The notes below the pieces were generated by a model. The model was not told the DNA's origin, searched no databases, and saw only the letters and a program-made list of their open reading frames with translations. The position numbers and the translations under genes are program-made. A DNA stretch of 40,527 bases, taken from the NCBI GenBank assembly GCA_949471785.1, contig CASWRE010000031.1, positions 1 through 40,527 of the forward strand, written 5' to 3'. The stretch is from an uncultured Lachnospiraceae bacterium. GTDB lineage: Bacteria > Bacillota > Clostridia > Lachnospirales > Lachnospiraceae. Below, one piece after another: positions 17,265-25,289 of this stretch; positions within the stretch are counted from its first letter, which is position 1; the number at the start of each line of letters is the position of its first letter.

Positions 17265-17615
17265 TCACGCCTCCTTCATATGCTCTTTTACCAGAGTCAG
17301 GGCCAGTGAAAGGCGCATATTGCCTTTCTGGAAATCTGACGCGCCCTCGCGGAGCTGGCCCGCTGCGTCGCCCATACCCAGTTTATCCAGATTGTCCGCC
17401 AGCGGCATCAGCTCCGCGGCGTGATGGGCATTATGCTGTATCATATATTGAAGCAGAGCCAGAGCCTCCTGCCTGTCATCTTTGGCATTGCAGCCGGAAG
17501 CCTGAGCACACCCGCCGCAGCCGTGCCCATGCTCCCCGCAGCCATGCGTGGAACCACAGGAGCCGCCCGACCCGTGGGGAACCGTATTCCCCTGATCATC
17601 CTTTACGACGTGCAT
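17265..17615 (-). CDS. His/Cys-rich small protein, candidate CooJ-like nickel chaperone
   Basis: I do not recognise a named family. The 116-residue protein has an N-terminal metal-binding-type tract: H2, H14, H24, H29, H31 and C20, C26, C33, C36, C42, embedded in Gly/Ser, for example GCGEHGHGCGGC. Residues 47-116 look alpha-helical, with a further H61, H64, H65 group (QHNAHHAAEL) and H112. It is the first gene of the acs cluster, 45 nt after a good promoter -10, and 3 nt ahead of cooT and then cooC. Rhodospirillum has cooC-cooT-cooJ, where CooJ is about 115 residues with a His-rich C-terminal nickel tract. Here the rich tract is N-terminal. A nickel (or cobalt/zinc) chaperone or store is inferred. 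The start at 17615 has AAAGGAG 6 nt upstream. Confidence 0.75.
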   Translation of the reverse strand: MHVVKDDQGNTVPHGSGGSCGSTHGCGEHGHGCGGCAQASGCNAKDDRQEALALLQYMIQHNAHHAAELMPLADNLDKLGMGDAAGQLREGASDFQKGNMRLSLALTLVKEHMKEA

Positions 17616-17659
17616 AGATTCTCCTTTCACGTACTTGTCATATTTTTATCAATGCTTCC

Positions 17660-17688
17660 ATTATAACAAAACTTTATCCGCTTAGCAA
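17660..17688 (-). promoter_or_regulatory. Sigma-A type promoter of the acs/coo cluster
   Basis: On the minus strand TTGCTA (17688-17683), a 17-nt spacer and TATAAT (17665-17660) precede the His/Cys-rich gene by about 45 nt. No strong promoter was seen further down the cluster, so this may drive the whole acs operon. Confidence 0.7.
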
Positions 17689-17697
17689 TGAAATCCG

Positions 17698-17714
17698 TTG
17701 TAATACTTGTACAA
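17698..17714. promoter_or_regulatory. Palindromic site upstream of the acs promoter
   Basis: TTGTA and TACAA arms (17698-17702, 17710-17714) with an inner perfect TTGTACAA (17707-17714) lie 10 nt upstream of the -35. The reverse complement contains TACAAGTATT, also found at the nagB promoter. It may be a regulator site; no known consensus fits well. Confidence 0.3.
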
Positions 17715-17810
17715 AAATAAATCCATTTTAGCAGTAATTTTTTTCCAATTATTCAACATAAACCGAAACGTCTGCCCCAAAAGCTGGACGGCCGTTTTTC
17801 CCGCATACGG

Positions 17811-18455
17811 CTATTCATGCCTGGAAAGATACATCTTGCTCTCTGTCCCGGCGAACAGGCGTGAAATATTCCCGCGATGGCGGTAAATCGCCATGACAGA
17901 AAGCAGCCCTAATACCGTATACATTTCCCATAATACAGACTGCGAGACCCCGAAAAACCCCAGCTGCCCCAGCACAACCGCTTCCACAAAAAGCAGGGTG
18001 TAGCCGACCACAGACCCCAAAGATACATAGTGCGTAGTAAAAAAGATCAGAGCAAAAGAAACAAATCCCAGTACAAGAAACGGCCAGCCCAGCATAATAG
18101 CCAGCCCCACCGTGCAGGCAATACCTTTCCCACCGCGAAATTTCAAATAAAACGGAAAATTGTGGCCCAATATTACCCCCGCCGAAGCATACAGGGATAA
18201 AAGCGGAAGCATTTCCCCGTGATCCGCCCCGAAAATCAGCCGGACGATCAACACGGCGCACACACATTTCAGCACGTCGCCCGCAAAGGTCAGCAGACCG
18301 GCTCTGCGCCCCATGGTTCGCATGGCATTGGTACTCCCGGCATTACCGCTGCCGTAATTCCTTATATCAATTCCGTGCATTCTGCCGATGATATAAGCCG
18401 TCTGGATCAGGCCGAATGCGTAGCCCACGGCCAGACAAATCAAACGCACTGCCAT
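17811..18455 (-). CDS. plsY: Acyl-phosphate:glycerol-3-phosphate acyltransferase PlsY
   Basis: The 214-residue membrane protein makes lysophosphatidic acid from acyl-phosphate and glycerol-3-phosphate, the first step of phospholipid synthesis in Firmicutes. Family motifs are clear: RNYGSGNAGSTNAMRTMG (glycerol-3-phosphate site), GHNFPFYLKFRGGKG and several membrane helices. The start was set at the ATG at 18455, one base past the der stop, because the family begins just before a hydrophobic LICLAVGYAFGLIQ. der and plsY are therefore coupled. The order DUF512-der-plsY is common in Clostridia. Confidence 0.95.
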   Translation of the reverse strand: MAVRLICLAVGYAFGLIQTAYIIGRMHGIDIRNYGSGNAGSTNAMRTMGRRAGLLTFAGDVLKCVCAVLIVRLIFGADHGEMLPLLSLYASAGVILGHNFPFYLKFRGGKGIACTVGLAIMLGWPFLVLGFVSFALIFFTTHYVSLGSVVGYTLLFVEAVVLGQLGFFGVSQSVLWEMYTVLGLLSVMAIYRHRGNISRLFAGTESKMYLSRHE

Positions 18456-18456
18456 G

Positions 18457-19782
18457 TCATTTCTTGTCCTTCCTCTCCCGAATGATAAATTTAAGCGGCG
18501 TACCGCGAAAACCGAAGGCGTCCCGTATCCGGTTTTCCAGATAACGCACATAAGAAAAATGCATCAATTCCCTGTCATTGACAAAAAGCACAAAGGTGGG
18601 CGGTTTTACCGCCACCTGGGTCATATAATAGATTTTCAGCCTCCTGCCCCTGTCCGACGGCGGCTGCTGCATGGCGACTGCCTCTGTCAGGATCTCGTTG
18701 AGCACCCCGGTCTGGATACGCAGGCTCTGATTTTCCAATATCATATCAATGACATCGAACAGTCGGGGAAGCCTCTGGCCCGTCAGAGCGGAAACAAACA
18801 AAATCTCTGCATAAGGCATAAAAGACAGCGTATTGCGCACATCGGCGCTGAATGTATTCACGGTCCTGTCATCCTTCTCCACGGCATCCCACTTGTTGAC
18901 CGCGACCAGGACGCCCTTACCCCTTTCATGGGCGATGCCGGCAATCTTGGCGTCCTGCTCTGTCACCCCCTGAACCGCGTCGATGACGAGTACCACCACG
19001 TCCGCTTTCTCCACCGCCGTAACTGCCCGGATGATGCTGTAACGTTCCAGATCTTCACGAATCTTACTCTTCCGCCGTATACCCGCCGTATCAATCAAAA
19101 TATAGTCTTTCCCGCTTACCGTGAGCCTCGTGTCAATAGCGTCCCGGGTGGTTCCGGCAATATCAGACACAATGGCCCTGTTCTTTCCGGTCAGCTTGTT
19201 GATCAGGGAAGACTTACCCACATTCGGTTTTCCTATGATGGCAATGCGGGGGGTATCGTCCTCCTCATCCTCTCCATCATTCCGCGGAAAGTGTCTAACC
19301 ACCTCATCCAGCATATCGCCCAGCCCCAGCTTACCTGATGAGGACACCGGAATTGGTTCTCCCATGCCCAGGTTATAAAATTCATAGACATCCATCATCT
19401 GCTTCTCAAAGCTGTCCACTTTGTTTACGATCAGGAGTACCGGTTTTCCGCTGCGCCGCAGCATATCCGCCACTTTATCATCGGCGTCCTGCAGCCCCTG
19501 GCGCACATCCACGATGAACAAAATCACATGGGCCGTATCGATGGCCATCTGGGCCTGCTCACGCATCTGGGACAGTATGACGTCCCTGCTCTCCGGCTCG
19601 ATACCCCCCGTATCGATCAGCGTAAACTGATAATTCAGCCAGCTCACATCGGCGTAGATCCTGTCCCGGGTTACGCCCGGCGTATCCTTAACTATAGAAA
19701 TATTGTGTCCGGCCAGCGCATTAAACAGGGTGGATTTCCCCACGTTCGGCCGGCCCACAATGGCTACGATCGGTTTGCTCAT
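18457..19782 (-). CDS. der: Ribosome assembly GTPase Der (EngA)
   Basis: The 441-residue protein has two tandem G domains and a KH-like C-terminal domain and is needed for 50S ribosome assembly. The first P-loop GRPNVGKST is at residues 10-18 with DTPGVTRDR and DTGGIE. The second is GKPNVGKSS near 186 with [14 protein letters not shown] and NKWD. The ending [16 protein letters not shown] is typical. The start has a GAAGGAGA site. Its first 62 nt overlap the end of the upstream DUF512 gene. Confidence 0.97.
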   Translation of the reverse strand: MSKPIVAIVGRPNVGKSTLFNALAGHNISIVKDTPGVTRDRIYADVSWLNYQFTLIDTGGIEPESRDVILSQMREQAQMAIDTAHVILFIVDVRQGLQDADDKVADMLRRSGKPVLLIVNKVDSFEKQMMDVYEFYNLGMGEPIPVSSSGKLGLGDMLDEVVRHFPRNDGEDEEDDTPRIAIIGKPNVGKSSLINKLTGKNRAIVSDIAGTTRDAIDTRLTVSGKDYILIDTAGIRRKSKIREDLERYSIIRAVTAVEKADVVVLVIDAVQGVTEQDAKIAGIAHERGKGVLVAVNKWDAVEKDDRTVNTFSADVRNTLSFMPYAEILFVSALTGQRLPRLFDVIDMILENQSLRIQTGVLNEILTEAVAMQQPPSDRGRRLKIYYMTQVAVKPPTFVLFVNDRELMHFSYVRYLENRIRDAFGFRGTPLKFIIRERKDKK

Positions 19783-21121
19783 ATATTTGTCTCCTTCTAT
19801 GCTGCCGTATGTCCTTCTTATTTATTATAGTCTCCACCAGGGAGGCTCCGTCCGCGTCCACCACGGTAACGGGCGTCCCCAGGCTCTGCTCCAGTTCCTC
19901 CACGGTACAGTCGTCAAGAAATACATTTTCCCCGTCCCGCAGCATATTGCATGGCAAGAGCAACCTCTCTCCCAGAGAGAGCCCCGCAAGCTGCGCTTTC
20001 AGATCCTGACCGGTCAACAGGCCCGACACCGTGATTTTTTCTCCGAAAAATCGATTTTTCACCGCCACGACGTCCACTTTGACGCGAGGATAAATCTCAT
20101 GTATGTCTGCCATCAGCTTTTCCAGAAACGGGGCGGCCAGAAGTCCCGTGGCAATGGTCATATGGGCTTCGCGCCCGTCCCCTTCAAGGCCCCGCAGCGC
20201 ATCATGCGCCTCTTCCTCTAAAAGACGCAGCATTCCCACTCCGTTTTCCAACTGGGGATAACCGTCATACCTTTCCGCCTCAGGCAATGTACGCCCGGCC
20301 AGCAGATACCACTCGTCGCCGCAGTGCACTCTGTGGCTCCCCGTTCTTTCCCTATAATACTGCTGCCATCGTTCCACTTCATCAATCACTACGGCCGCAT
20401 CCTCCGGCTCAAAGGCCTCCAGGGGATACAGGCCTTCCCGGTATCTGGTAAGCCCCACAGGCACCACCGATACGCTCTGCAGCGCCGGCATATATTTTTC
20501 CAGATCGCCCAATGTACGGTGAAGTTCCGCCCCGTCGTTGATGCCCTTACAGAGCACGATCTGCCCGTTCATCTCTATCCCCGCCTCGGCAAGACGCCGC
20601 ACCCGGTCAAAAATATCCCCGGCAAAACGATTATGCAGCATACGGCGCCGGAGCTCCGGATTGGTCGTGTGGAAAGAAATATTGATGGGCGCCATATGGT
20701 AACGGATGATCCGGTCAATATCATGATCATCCATGTTGGTCAGTGTAACATAATTTCCCTGCAGAAAGGACAGTCGGGAGTCGTCATCTTTAAAATACAG
20801 GGTTTTACGCATCCCCGGAGGCATCTGATCAATAAAGCAGAAAATACATTTGTTCCTGCAGGAACGGTACTCGTCCATCAGTCCGTTGGCAAACACCAGA
20901 CCCATATCCTCTTCGTAGTCCTTTTCAATCTCCAGTTCCCATTCTTCCCCGTCCGGTTTGGCCAGAAAGACCGTCATATATTCATCGTTTGTCAGAAAAT
21001 GGTAGTCCAGTACATCCTCTACGGCCTGGCCGTTTATGGACAGCAGTTCGTCGCCGGGCTCTACACCCAACTCGTCGGCTATGCTGCCCGGGATCACTTC
21101 GCTGACGATATGTCTGGGCAT
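19721..21121 (-). CDS. DUF512 radical SAM protein with PDZ-like N-terminus
   Basis: The 466-residue protein has a PDZ-like start ([20 protein letters not shown]), a radical-SAM-type cluster motif C88-x3-C92-x2-C95 ([12 protein letters not shown]) and a C-terminal DUF512 domain ([32 protein letters not shown]). This is the clostridial radical SAM/DUF512 family of unknown reaction that precedes der. The start was set at the ATG at 21121 with GGAGG 7 nt upstream. A TTG 45 nt earlier lies inside a hairpin and is unlikely. Odd: the last 21 or so residues, after ETIINKKD, are Arg/Gln-rich and read through the start of der, giving a 62-nt overlap. A small frameshift that lost an earlier stop could explain this. 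Confidence 0.9.
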   Translation of the reverse strand: MPRHIVSEVIPGSIADELGVEPGDELLSINGQAVEDVLDYHFLTNDEYMTVFLAKPDGEEWELEIEKDYEEDMGLVFANGLMDEYRSCRNKCIFCFIDQMPPGMRKTLYFKDDDSRLSFLQGNYVTLTNMDDHDIDRIIRYHMAPINISFHTTNPELRRRMLHNRFAGDIFDRVRRLAEAGIEMNGQIVLCKGINDGAELHRTLGDLEKYMPALQSVSVVPVGLTRYREGLYPLEAFEPEDAAVVIDEVERWQQYYRERTGSHRVHCGDEWYLLAGRTLPEAERYDGYPQLENGVGMLRLLEEEAHDALRGLEGDGREAHMTIATGLLAAPFLEKLMADIHEIYPRVKVDVVAVKNRFFGEKITVSGLLTGQDLKAQLAGLSLGERLLLPCNMLRDGENVFLDDCTVEELEQSLGTPVTVVDADGASLVETIINKKDIRQHRRRQIYEQTDRSHCGPAERGEIHPV

Positions 21122-21151
21122 AGGGATTCCTCCGGGATACAAGATTTCTTC

Positions 21152-21178
21152 TAACAATTCAGACAAACTGAGTTGTTA
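21152..21178. repeat. GTAAC-N-GTTC related palindrome, DUF512 leader
   Basis: Arms TAACAATTCAG (21152-21162) and CTGAGTTGTTA (21168-21178) pair with one mismatch around a 5-nt loop. It lies a few nucleotides downstream of the predicted transcription start of the DUF512 operon. The arms keep the TAAC...TTCAG pattern of the other copies. Confidence 0.6.
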
Positions 21179-21189
21179 CGATTTCTTTC

Positions 21190-21218
21190 ATGATAACAAT
21201 TTTAATTTGAAAATGCAA
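21190..21218 (-). promoter_or_regulatory. Promoter of the DUF512-der-plsY operon
   Basis: On the minus strand TTGCAT (21218-21213), a 17-nt spacer and TATCAT (21195-21190) lie about 70 nt before the DUF512 start codon, downstream of the metF terminator. Confidence 0.65.
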
Positions 21219-21264
21219 CGTTGATTTTTGGAAACCCGATTCCGGTGAATATAATAGGTTTACA

Positions 21265-21304
21265 CAATTTAAAATGACCGAAAGCACAAAACAGCTTTCG
21301 GTCA
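21265..21304 (-). terminator. Intrinsic terminator after metF
   Basis: Perfect 11-bp arms TGACCGAAAGC and GCTTTCGGTCA (21275-21285, 21294-21304) with an 8-nt loop. On the minus strand the stem is followed by ATTTTAAATTG. It lies about 95 nt after the metF stop. Confidence 0.7.
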
Positions 21305-21398
21305 CTTGAACTTTTTTGCCATCGCATTTTCTCACGCGGCAGCTTTACAGGTGAAAAACGGATCAGCAGATTTTACCGGCTATACGCGGTACTGTACA

Positions 21399-22277
21399 CT
21401 ATATTCCCGCCTGCTCCAGAAGCGCCGGCACTTTGGACTCCCAGCCCATGGCCATGATATGTACGCCCTGGCAGTACGGCTTGCACTCCCGGATCACACG
21501 GGCGGCAATCTCTACGCCGGTAATACCCGCTTTTGTCTTTTCTTTATCTGCTTTCAATTCGGCAATCATTTCCTCCGGGATATGGATACCGGCCACATTG
21601 GCATTCATGTACCGGCACATGCCCACGGATTTTGGGATCACGATCCCCAGCTGAACAGGCTTGCCGAACTGTTTTGCTTTCTCCATAAACTGGATGAATT
21701 TCTCCGGCTCATAGACGGCCTGGGTCTGGAAATATTCGGCGCCGGCCGCAACTTTCCGCTCCATCTTCGCCAGCTGGGCGTCCAGGGAATCGCTGCAGGG
21801 CGACACGACCGCACCCTTGGCAAATTTGGGCGGCTCGCCGACCAGCTCGTTTCCGCCAAGATCCACGCCCGATTCCAGCTGCTTTACCGTATGGATCAGG
21901 GATACGGAATCCAGATCAAAGACCGGCTTCGCCTGAGGATGATCGCCCAGCTTCGTGTGATCTCCCGTCAGCAGCAGCAGGTTCTCAATCCCGAACAGGG
22001 CGGCGCTCAAGAGATCCGACTCCAGCGCGATACGGTTTCTGTCACGGCAGGTCATCTGGAAAATCGGGGTCAGCCCCTCGTCTTTCAGAGCCTTACAGGT
22101 AGCCAGAGATCCCAGACGCATAACAGAAGACTGGTTGTCGGTTACATTCACCGCTGTAATACCGCTCAGATAAGTCCTGGCCTCTTCCAGCATTTTCTCA
22201 ATATGGAATCCTTTCGGCGGCCCAACTTCCGCCGTTACCACAAATTCACCACGCTCAAATGCTTCCGTAATTTTCAT
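21399..22277 (-). CDS. metF: Methylenetetrahydrofolate reductase MetF
   Basis: The 292-residue flavin TIM-barrel enzyme reduces methylene-THF to methyl-THF. Family blocks are present: FVVTAEVGPPKG near the N-terminus, ITAVNVTDNQS, IFQMTCRDRNR and NLLLLTGDHTKLGDH. The length fits the E. coli enzyme (296). The start was set at the ATG at 22277 with GGAGAG 8 nt upstream; an earlier in-frame start at 22343 would overlap metV. It follows metV by 14 nt and ends the rnfC2-metV-metF operon. With MetV and an RnfC-type partner, the flavin probably receives electrons from NADH as in Acetobacterium. Confidence 0.95.
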   Translation of the reverse strand: MKITEAFERGEFVVTAEVGPPKGFHIEKMLEEARTYLSGITAVNVTDNQSSVMRLGSLATCKALKDEGLTPIFQMTCRDRNRIALESDLLSAALFGIENLLLLTGDHTKLGDHPQAKPVFDLDSVSLIHTVKQLESGVDLGGNELVGEPPKFAKGAVVSPCSDSLDAQLAKMERKVAAGAEYFQTQAVYEPEKFIQFMEKAKQFGKPVQLGIVIPKSVGMCRYMNANVAGIHIPEEMIAELKADKEKTKAGITGVEIAARVIRECKPYCQGVHIMAMGWESKVPALLEQAGI

Positions 22278-22291
22278 AAATACCACTCTCC

Positions 22292-22915
22292 TTATCCGTC
22301 TATTTCTCTGTCTGTTGCAAAATTGCGCACCTGTGTCGGACATTTCAATACGTCGAGGCGGCCGATCTGGGCAAGACGTCTATAGATGCGCTCCCAGCCG
22401 CACTCCATCTCGCTGTCCACTTCGCATTTGCCGTTTTTCGAACCGCCGCACTGGCCGTTGACCAGGCTCTTGGAACAGGCCGTAATCGGGCAGATACCGC
22501 CGGTCAGATTCAGGTAACATTCCCCGCACTGATCACAATCATATTCCAACGGCGTCACGCCCTGAAAGCCCGGCAGAGGATACGTATCGCATGCCGCATA
22601 CACCGTCTTGTCTTCCAGATATTCCGAAACCGTCTGCACGCCTACACCGCAGGACAATACCAGAACGGCATCGGCAGCCTCTATCTCAGCCGTATGTTTC
22701 TGAAGGCGCAGCTTCATATTTTCCGGATTACAGATATAATCCGTCGTCAGAATCCCGGTCACTTTCCCGGCGGCTTCCAGTTCTTTTTCAAACTCCGCCG
22801 CCTCTTTTTCCGGAAAATGCACTTCTTTGCATCCATGGCAGTTGATAATGAAAACCTTTTTCCCGTCCGCCAGCGATGCGATTGTTTCCTTATCTTTTAA
22901 CTGGGTAATCAACAT
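22292..22915 (-). CDS. metV: MetV, methylene-THF reductase partner protein
   Basis: The 207-residue Cys-rich protein is the MetV partner of MetF (PF12225, methylene-THF reductase C-terminal type). It has two early cysteines (INCHGCK, C26/C29), LSCGVGVQTV at 88-96 and a dense Cys block at 127-172 (CDQCGEC, GGICPITACSKS, NGQCGG, GKCEVD, MECGWERIY). In MetVF enzymes this subunit is needed for activity and carries metal or Fe-S. It is 1 nt past the rnfC2 stop, so coupling is tight. Its Cys block is strikingly like the N-terminal part of the upstream RnfC2-type protein (see findings). Confidence 0.92.
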   Translation of the reverse strand: MLITQLKDKETIASLADGKKVFIINCHGCKEVHFPEKEAAEFEKELEAAGKVTGILTTDYICNPENMKLRLQKHTAEIEAADAVLVLSCGVGVQTVSEYLEDKTVYAACDTYPLPGFQGVTPLEYDCDQCGECYLNLTGGICPITACSKSLVNGQCGGSKNGKCEVDSEMECGWERIYRRLAQIGRLDVLKCPTQVRNFATDREIDG

Positions 22916-22916
22916 A

Positions 22917-24878
22917 TCACTTCATCCCCCTTACCGCATTCTTGCCCGCCTTAATCTTGGTAACCAGCGGAATCTTTGAGGAACAGATGTACTCGCAGCA
23001 CCTGCATTCGAGGCAATCCATGACGTTTTTGTCCTTCATACCCTGCCAGTTTTCCTCATCCGCATATTTAGCATAATACAGCGGAGAAAGTTCCATCGGA
23101 CAGACATCCACGCAGCGTCCGCATTTGATACAGGGCTGTTCGGCCGTATGGTCGGTATCGACGGCAATGATTCCGTTGGAGCCCTTCATGATCGGCACAT
23201 TCGTATCGGAGAGTACAAATCCCATCATGGGGCCGCCCGCCTTGACGGTGACGTCTTCGCCTGTAATACCGCCGCAGTAATCGATCAGGTCTTTCGTGTT
23301 GGTTCCAATCTTTACAATATAGTTGCCCGGCTTCTTCACATGTTCGCCGGTCACAGTCACCACACGTTCTACCAGAGGCATCCCTTTCTGAATTGCGTCG
23401 GAGATCGCTTTTACGGTGCTGACATTGCTCACCACGCAGCCCACATCCGCCGGAAGGCCGCCGCTGGGCACCTGTCTTTTCATCACGCGCTTGATCAGCA
23501 TCTTCTCAGCGCCCTGGGGATATTTTGTCCTGGCCGCAACAACGTCGATATTGTCGATATCTGCCGTCTTCTCCCGCAGCAGCTCAATCGCGTCCGGCTT
23601 ATTATCCTCAATAACAAGGATTCCTTTTTCGGCTCCCACCGTTTTGATAACCGCTTTCAGGCCAAAAATCACATCATCCGCATATTCCAGAAGTACCCGG
23701 TGATCTGCGGTCAGATAAGGTTCGCATTCACATCCGTTAAGCAAAACCGTATCGATCGGCTTCGGCGGTTTCAATTTTACCGATGTGGGGAACCCGGCTC
23801 CGCCCATACCTACGATTCCGGCCTCACGGACGATGTCGACGATCTCCTCCGGCGTCAGGCTGTCAAGATCCCCATGGGGTTTTACGGATTCGTCCAAGGT
23901 ATTTTTTCCGTCGGAACGGATCACTACGGACAGGCACTCGCCTCTTGTGGCATGTTTGCGCGTCTCAATGGCGGTCACGGTTCCGCTGACACTGGAATGA
24001 ACCGGACTGCTGATAAATCCCGCGGATTCACCGATCTTCTGACCCACCCGGACGGTATCGCCCACGGCGACAACGGGATTGGCCGGAGCGCCCGCATGCA
24101 TGGACAGCGGAATCGCCACGACTTCCGGATCAGGAAATCTCTGCAGCGCAAGATGTTCCGTAAAATCTTTGTTCTCCGAAGGATGTACGCCGCCATAGTA
24201 GCCGGCAAGCCGGTTCTCGCGGACTGATTTTACATAATCCTGGATTACCTTATGGTTGATCCTGGAATAATCGCGGAGCTGCACCGGCTGGGCCAGGAAC
24301 TCAGAAAGGCGTCCCTGTTTATCCAAACGCTTGTATATTTTTTCCCACGCGCAGTCTTTATTGCTGTCTACTTCACATTTGCCGTTTTTCGCGCCGCCGC
24401 ACTGACCGTTGATCAGGCTCTTGGAACAGTCGACGATCGGACAGATGCCGCCCGTTATGTTCAGATAGCACTGTGCGCATGCGCCGCAGCTTTTTTTCGT
24501 CAGCGCCATGCCGTGATGCCCTGTATAATTCAGAGAATTGGCGGCCGCATACACGGGTTTGTCCCCCATGTCCGCAACAGTCTGAACACCCAGACCGCAG
24601 GAGATTACGATCACATTTTCCGTACCTTCCGGAATCATGTCCTGCAGTTTCTTTTCCGTCTGGATCTTATTGCACAGAAAATCGACCTTTACGCTTCCCG
24701 TGACCGTCTTTCCCTGCGCGCGGGCGAATTTCTCAAACTCCTCGCAGTCCGGCTCGCTGACGGTCTCAAATTCTTTGAAACACTTGTTGCAGGCAATAAG
24801 GAACAGCTGATCCTTGTCCGCCAGTAATGATGACAATTCATCATTACTCTTCAGCTTATACTTGGTATAGTTTTCCAA
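22917..24878 (-). CDS. rnfC2: RnfC2-type NADH dehydrogenase subunit with MetV-like N-terminal half
   Basis: The 653-residue protein joins two parts. Residues 1-200 resemble MetV (SCGLGVQTV at 93-101; Cys block 131-176 with GGICPIVDCSKS). Residues 230-653 are RnfC-like: a sandwich domain with SPVHSSVSGTV, the flavin/NADH-binding GMGGAGFPT at 357-365, an SLBB-like stretch, and two 4Fe-4S motifs at C583/C586/C589/C593 and C622/C625/C628/C632. In Acetobacterium woodii, RnfC2 feeds NADH electrons to MetFV; the gene order rnfC2-metV-metF here matches. The start is TTG at 24878: AAGGTGAGG directly precedes it and no better ATG is in frame. No other Rnf subunit is nearby, so it is not part of a membrane Rnf complex locus. 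Confidence 0.9.
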   Translation of the reverse strand: MENYTKYKLKSNDELSSLLADKDQLFLIACNKCFKEFETVSEPDCEEFEKFARAQGKTVTGSVKVDFLCNKIQTEKKLQDMIPEGTENVIVISCGLGVQTVADMGDKPVYAAANSLNYTGHHGMALTKKSCGACAQCYLNITGGICPIVDCSKSLINGQCGGAKNGKCEVDSNKDCAWEKIYKRLDKQGRLSEFLAQPVQLRDYSRINHKVIQDYVKSVRENRLAGYYGGVHPSENKDFTEHLALQRFPDPEVVAIPLSMHAGAPANPVVAVGDTVRVGQKIGESAGFISSPVHSSVSGTVTAIETRKHATRGECLSVVIRSDGKNTLDESVKPHGDLDSLTPEEIVDIVREAGIVGMGGAGFPTSVKLKPPKPIDTVLLNGCECEPYLTADHRVLLEYADDVIFGLKAVIKTVGAEKGILVIEDNKPDAIELLREKTADIDNIDVVAARTKYPQGAEKMLIKRVMKRQVPSGGLPADVGCVVSNVSTVKAISDAIQKGMPLVERVVTVTGEHVKKPGNYIVKIGTNTKDLIDYCGGITGEDVTVKAGGPMMGFVLSDTNVPIMKGSNGIIAVDTDHTAEQPCIKCGRCVDVCPMELSPLYYAKYADEENWQGMKDKNVMDCLECRCCEYICSSKIPLVTKIKAGKNAVRGMK

Positions 24879-24927
24879 TTCCTCACCTTCCTATCATTTG
24901 GATTCACGAATTTTTATAGCAGGTTTT

Positions 24928-24936
24928 AGTATATCA
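24928..24936 (-). promoter_or_regulatory. Possible extended -10 promoter of rnfC2-metV-metF
   Basis: On the minus strand TGATATACT fits an extended -10 and lies about 50 nt before the rnfC2 TTG start. There is no good -35. Confidence 0.35.
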
Positions 24937-24993
24937 TATATTATCTGCTCTTTCCAGTCTAAAAAGCCTCCAGAATCGTATTAGTGACACAAT

Positions 24994-25034
24994 CTCGTTA
25001 CCATTCACGTTCCAGAAGACCGTGAATGGTAACG
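24994..25034. repeat. 15-bp perfect inverted repeat in the rnfC2-prs gap
   Basis: Arms TCGTTACCATTCACG (24994-25008) and CGTGAATGGTAACGA (25020-25034) pair perfectly around an 11-nt loop. This is the first of three palindromes in the 411-nt divergent gap 24879-25289. The remaining gap holds the two promoters and the prs leader. Confidence 0.7.
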
Positions 25035-25037
25035 ATT

Positions 25038-25077
25038 CGGGGCGATATATATAGTTTTGCCATGCAAAAAATCGCCC
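25038..25077. repeat. Nested inverted repeat in the rnfC2-prs gap
   Basis: Outer arms GGGGCGAT and ATCGCCCC (25038-25045, 25070-25077) enclose an inner TTTTGC-CAT-GCAAAA hairpin (25054-25068). It begins 3 nt after the previous palindrome. No T-run follows on either strand, so it is not an ordinary terminator. Confidence 0.6.
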
Positions 25078-25103
25078 CTCACTCTTGGATCACGTTCTTA
25101 CGA

Positions 25104-25123
25104 AATGCGCAGTACTGCGCATT
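25104..25123. promoter_or_regulatory. 20-bp perfect palindrome upstream of prs
   Basis: AATGCGCAGTACTGCGCATT is a perfect 20-bp dyad with no loop, 29 nt upstream of the prs -35. Its form suits a dimeric regulator's operator, but no known consensus is matched. Confidence 0.5.
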
Positions 25124-25152
25124 CCTGCCCGAAAAAAGTAACACAATTTCTA

Positions 25153-25181
25153 TTGACGCATCTTTTTTTGAATGCTATAAC
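25153..25181 (+). promoter_or_regulatory. Sigma-A promoter of prs
   Basis: TTGACG (25153-25158), a 17-nt T-rich spacer and TATAAC (25176-25181). The start codon of prs follows about 108 nt further on. Confidence 0.75.
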
Positions 25182-25289
25182 TATAGGGACAAAATGAAAG
25201 ATTCTGTCCTGCGACGAATGATTTCAACAGGCGGATAGAATAGTTTTGAGATTAACACACTTATAAATACACGATTGCAGGAGGTTTGT

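Noticed and set aside
17616-17660. Cobalamin or other riboswitch in the acs operon leader
   Set aside because: Only about 45 nt separate the -10 from the first start codon, too short for any known corrinoid or nickel riboswitch.
22917-24878. Membrane Rnf complex locus
   Set aside because: Only an RnfC-type protein is present; RnfA, B, D, E and G are absent and the neighbours are metV and metF.
24994-25123. CRISPR-like array
   Set aside because: The three palindromes differ from each other and there are no regular spacers or cas genes.
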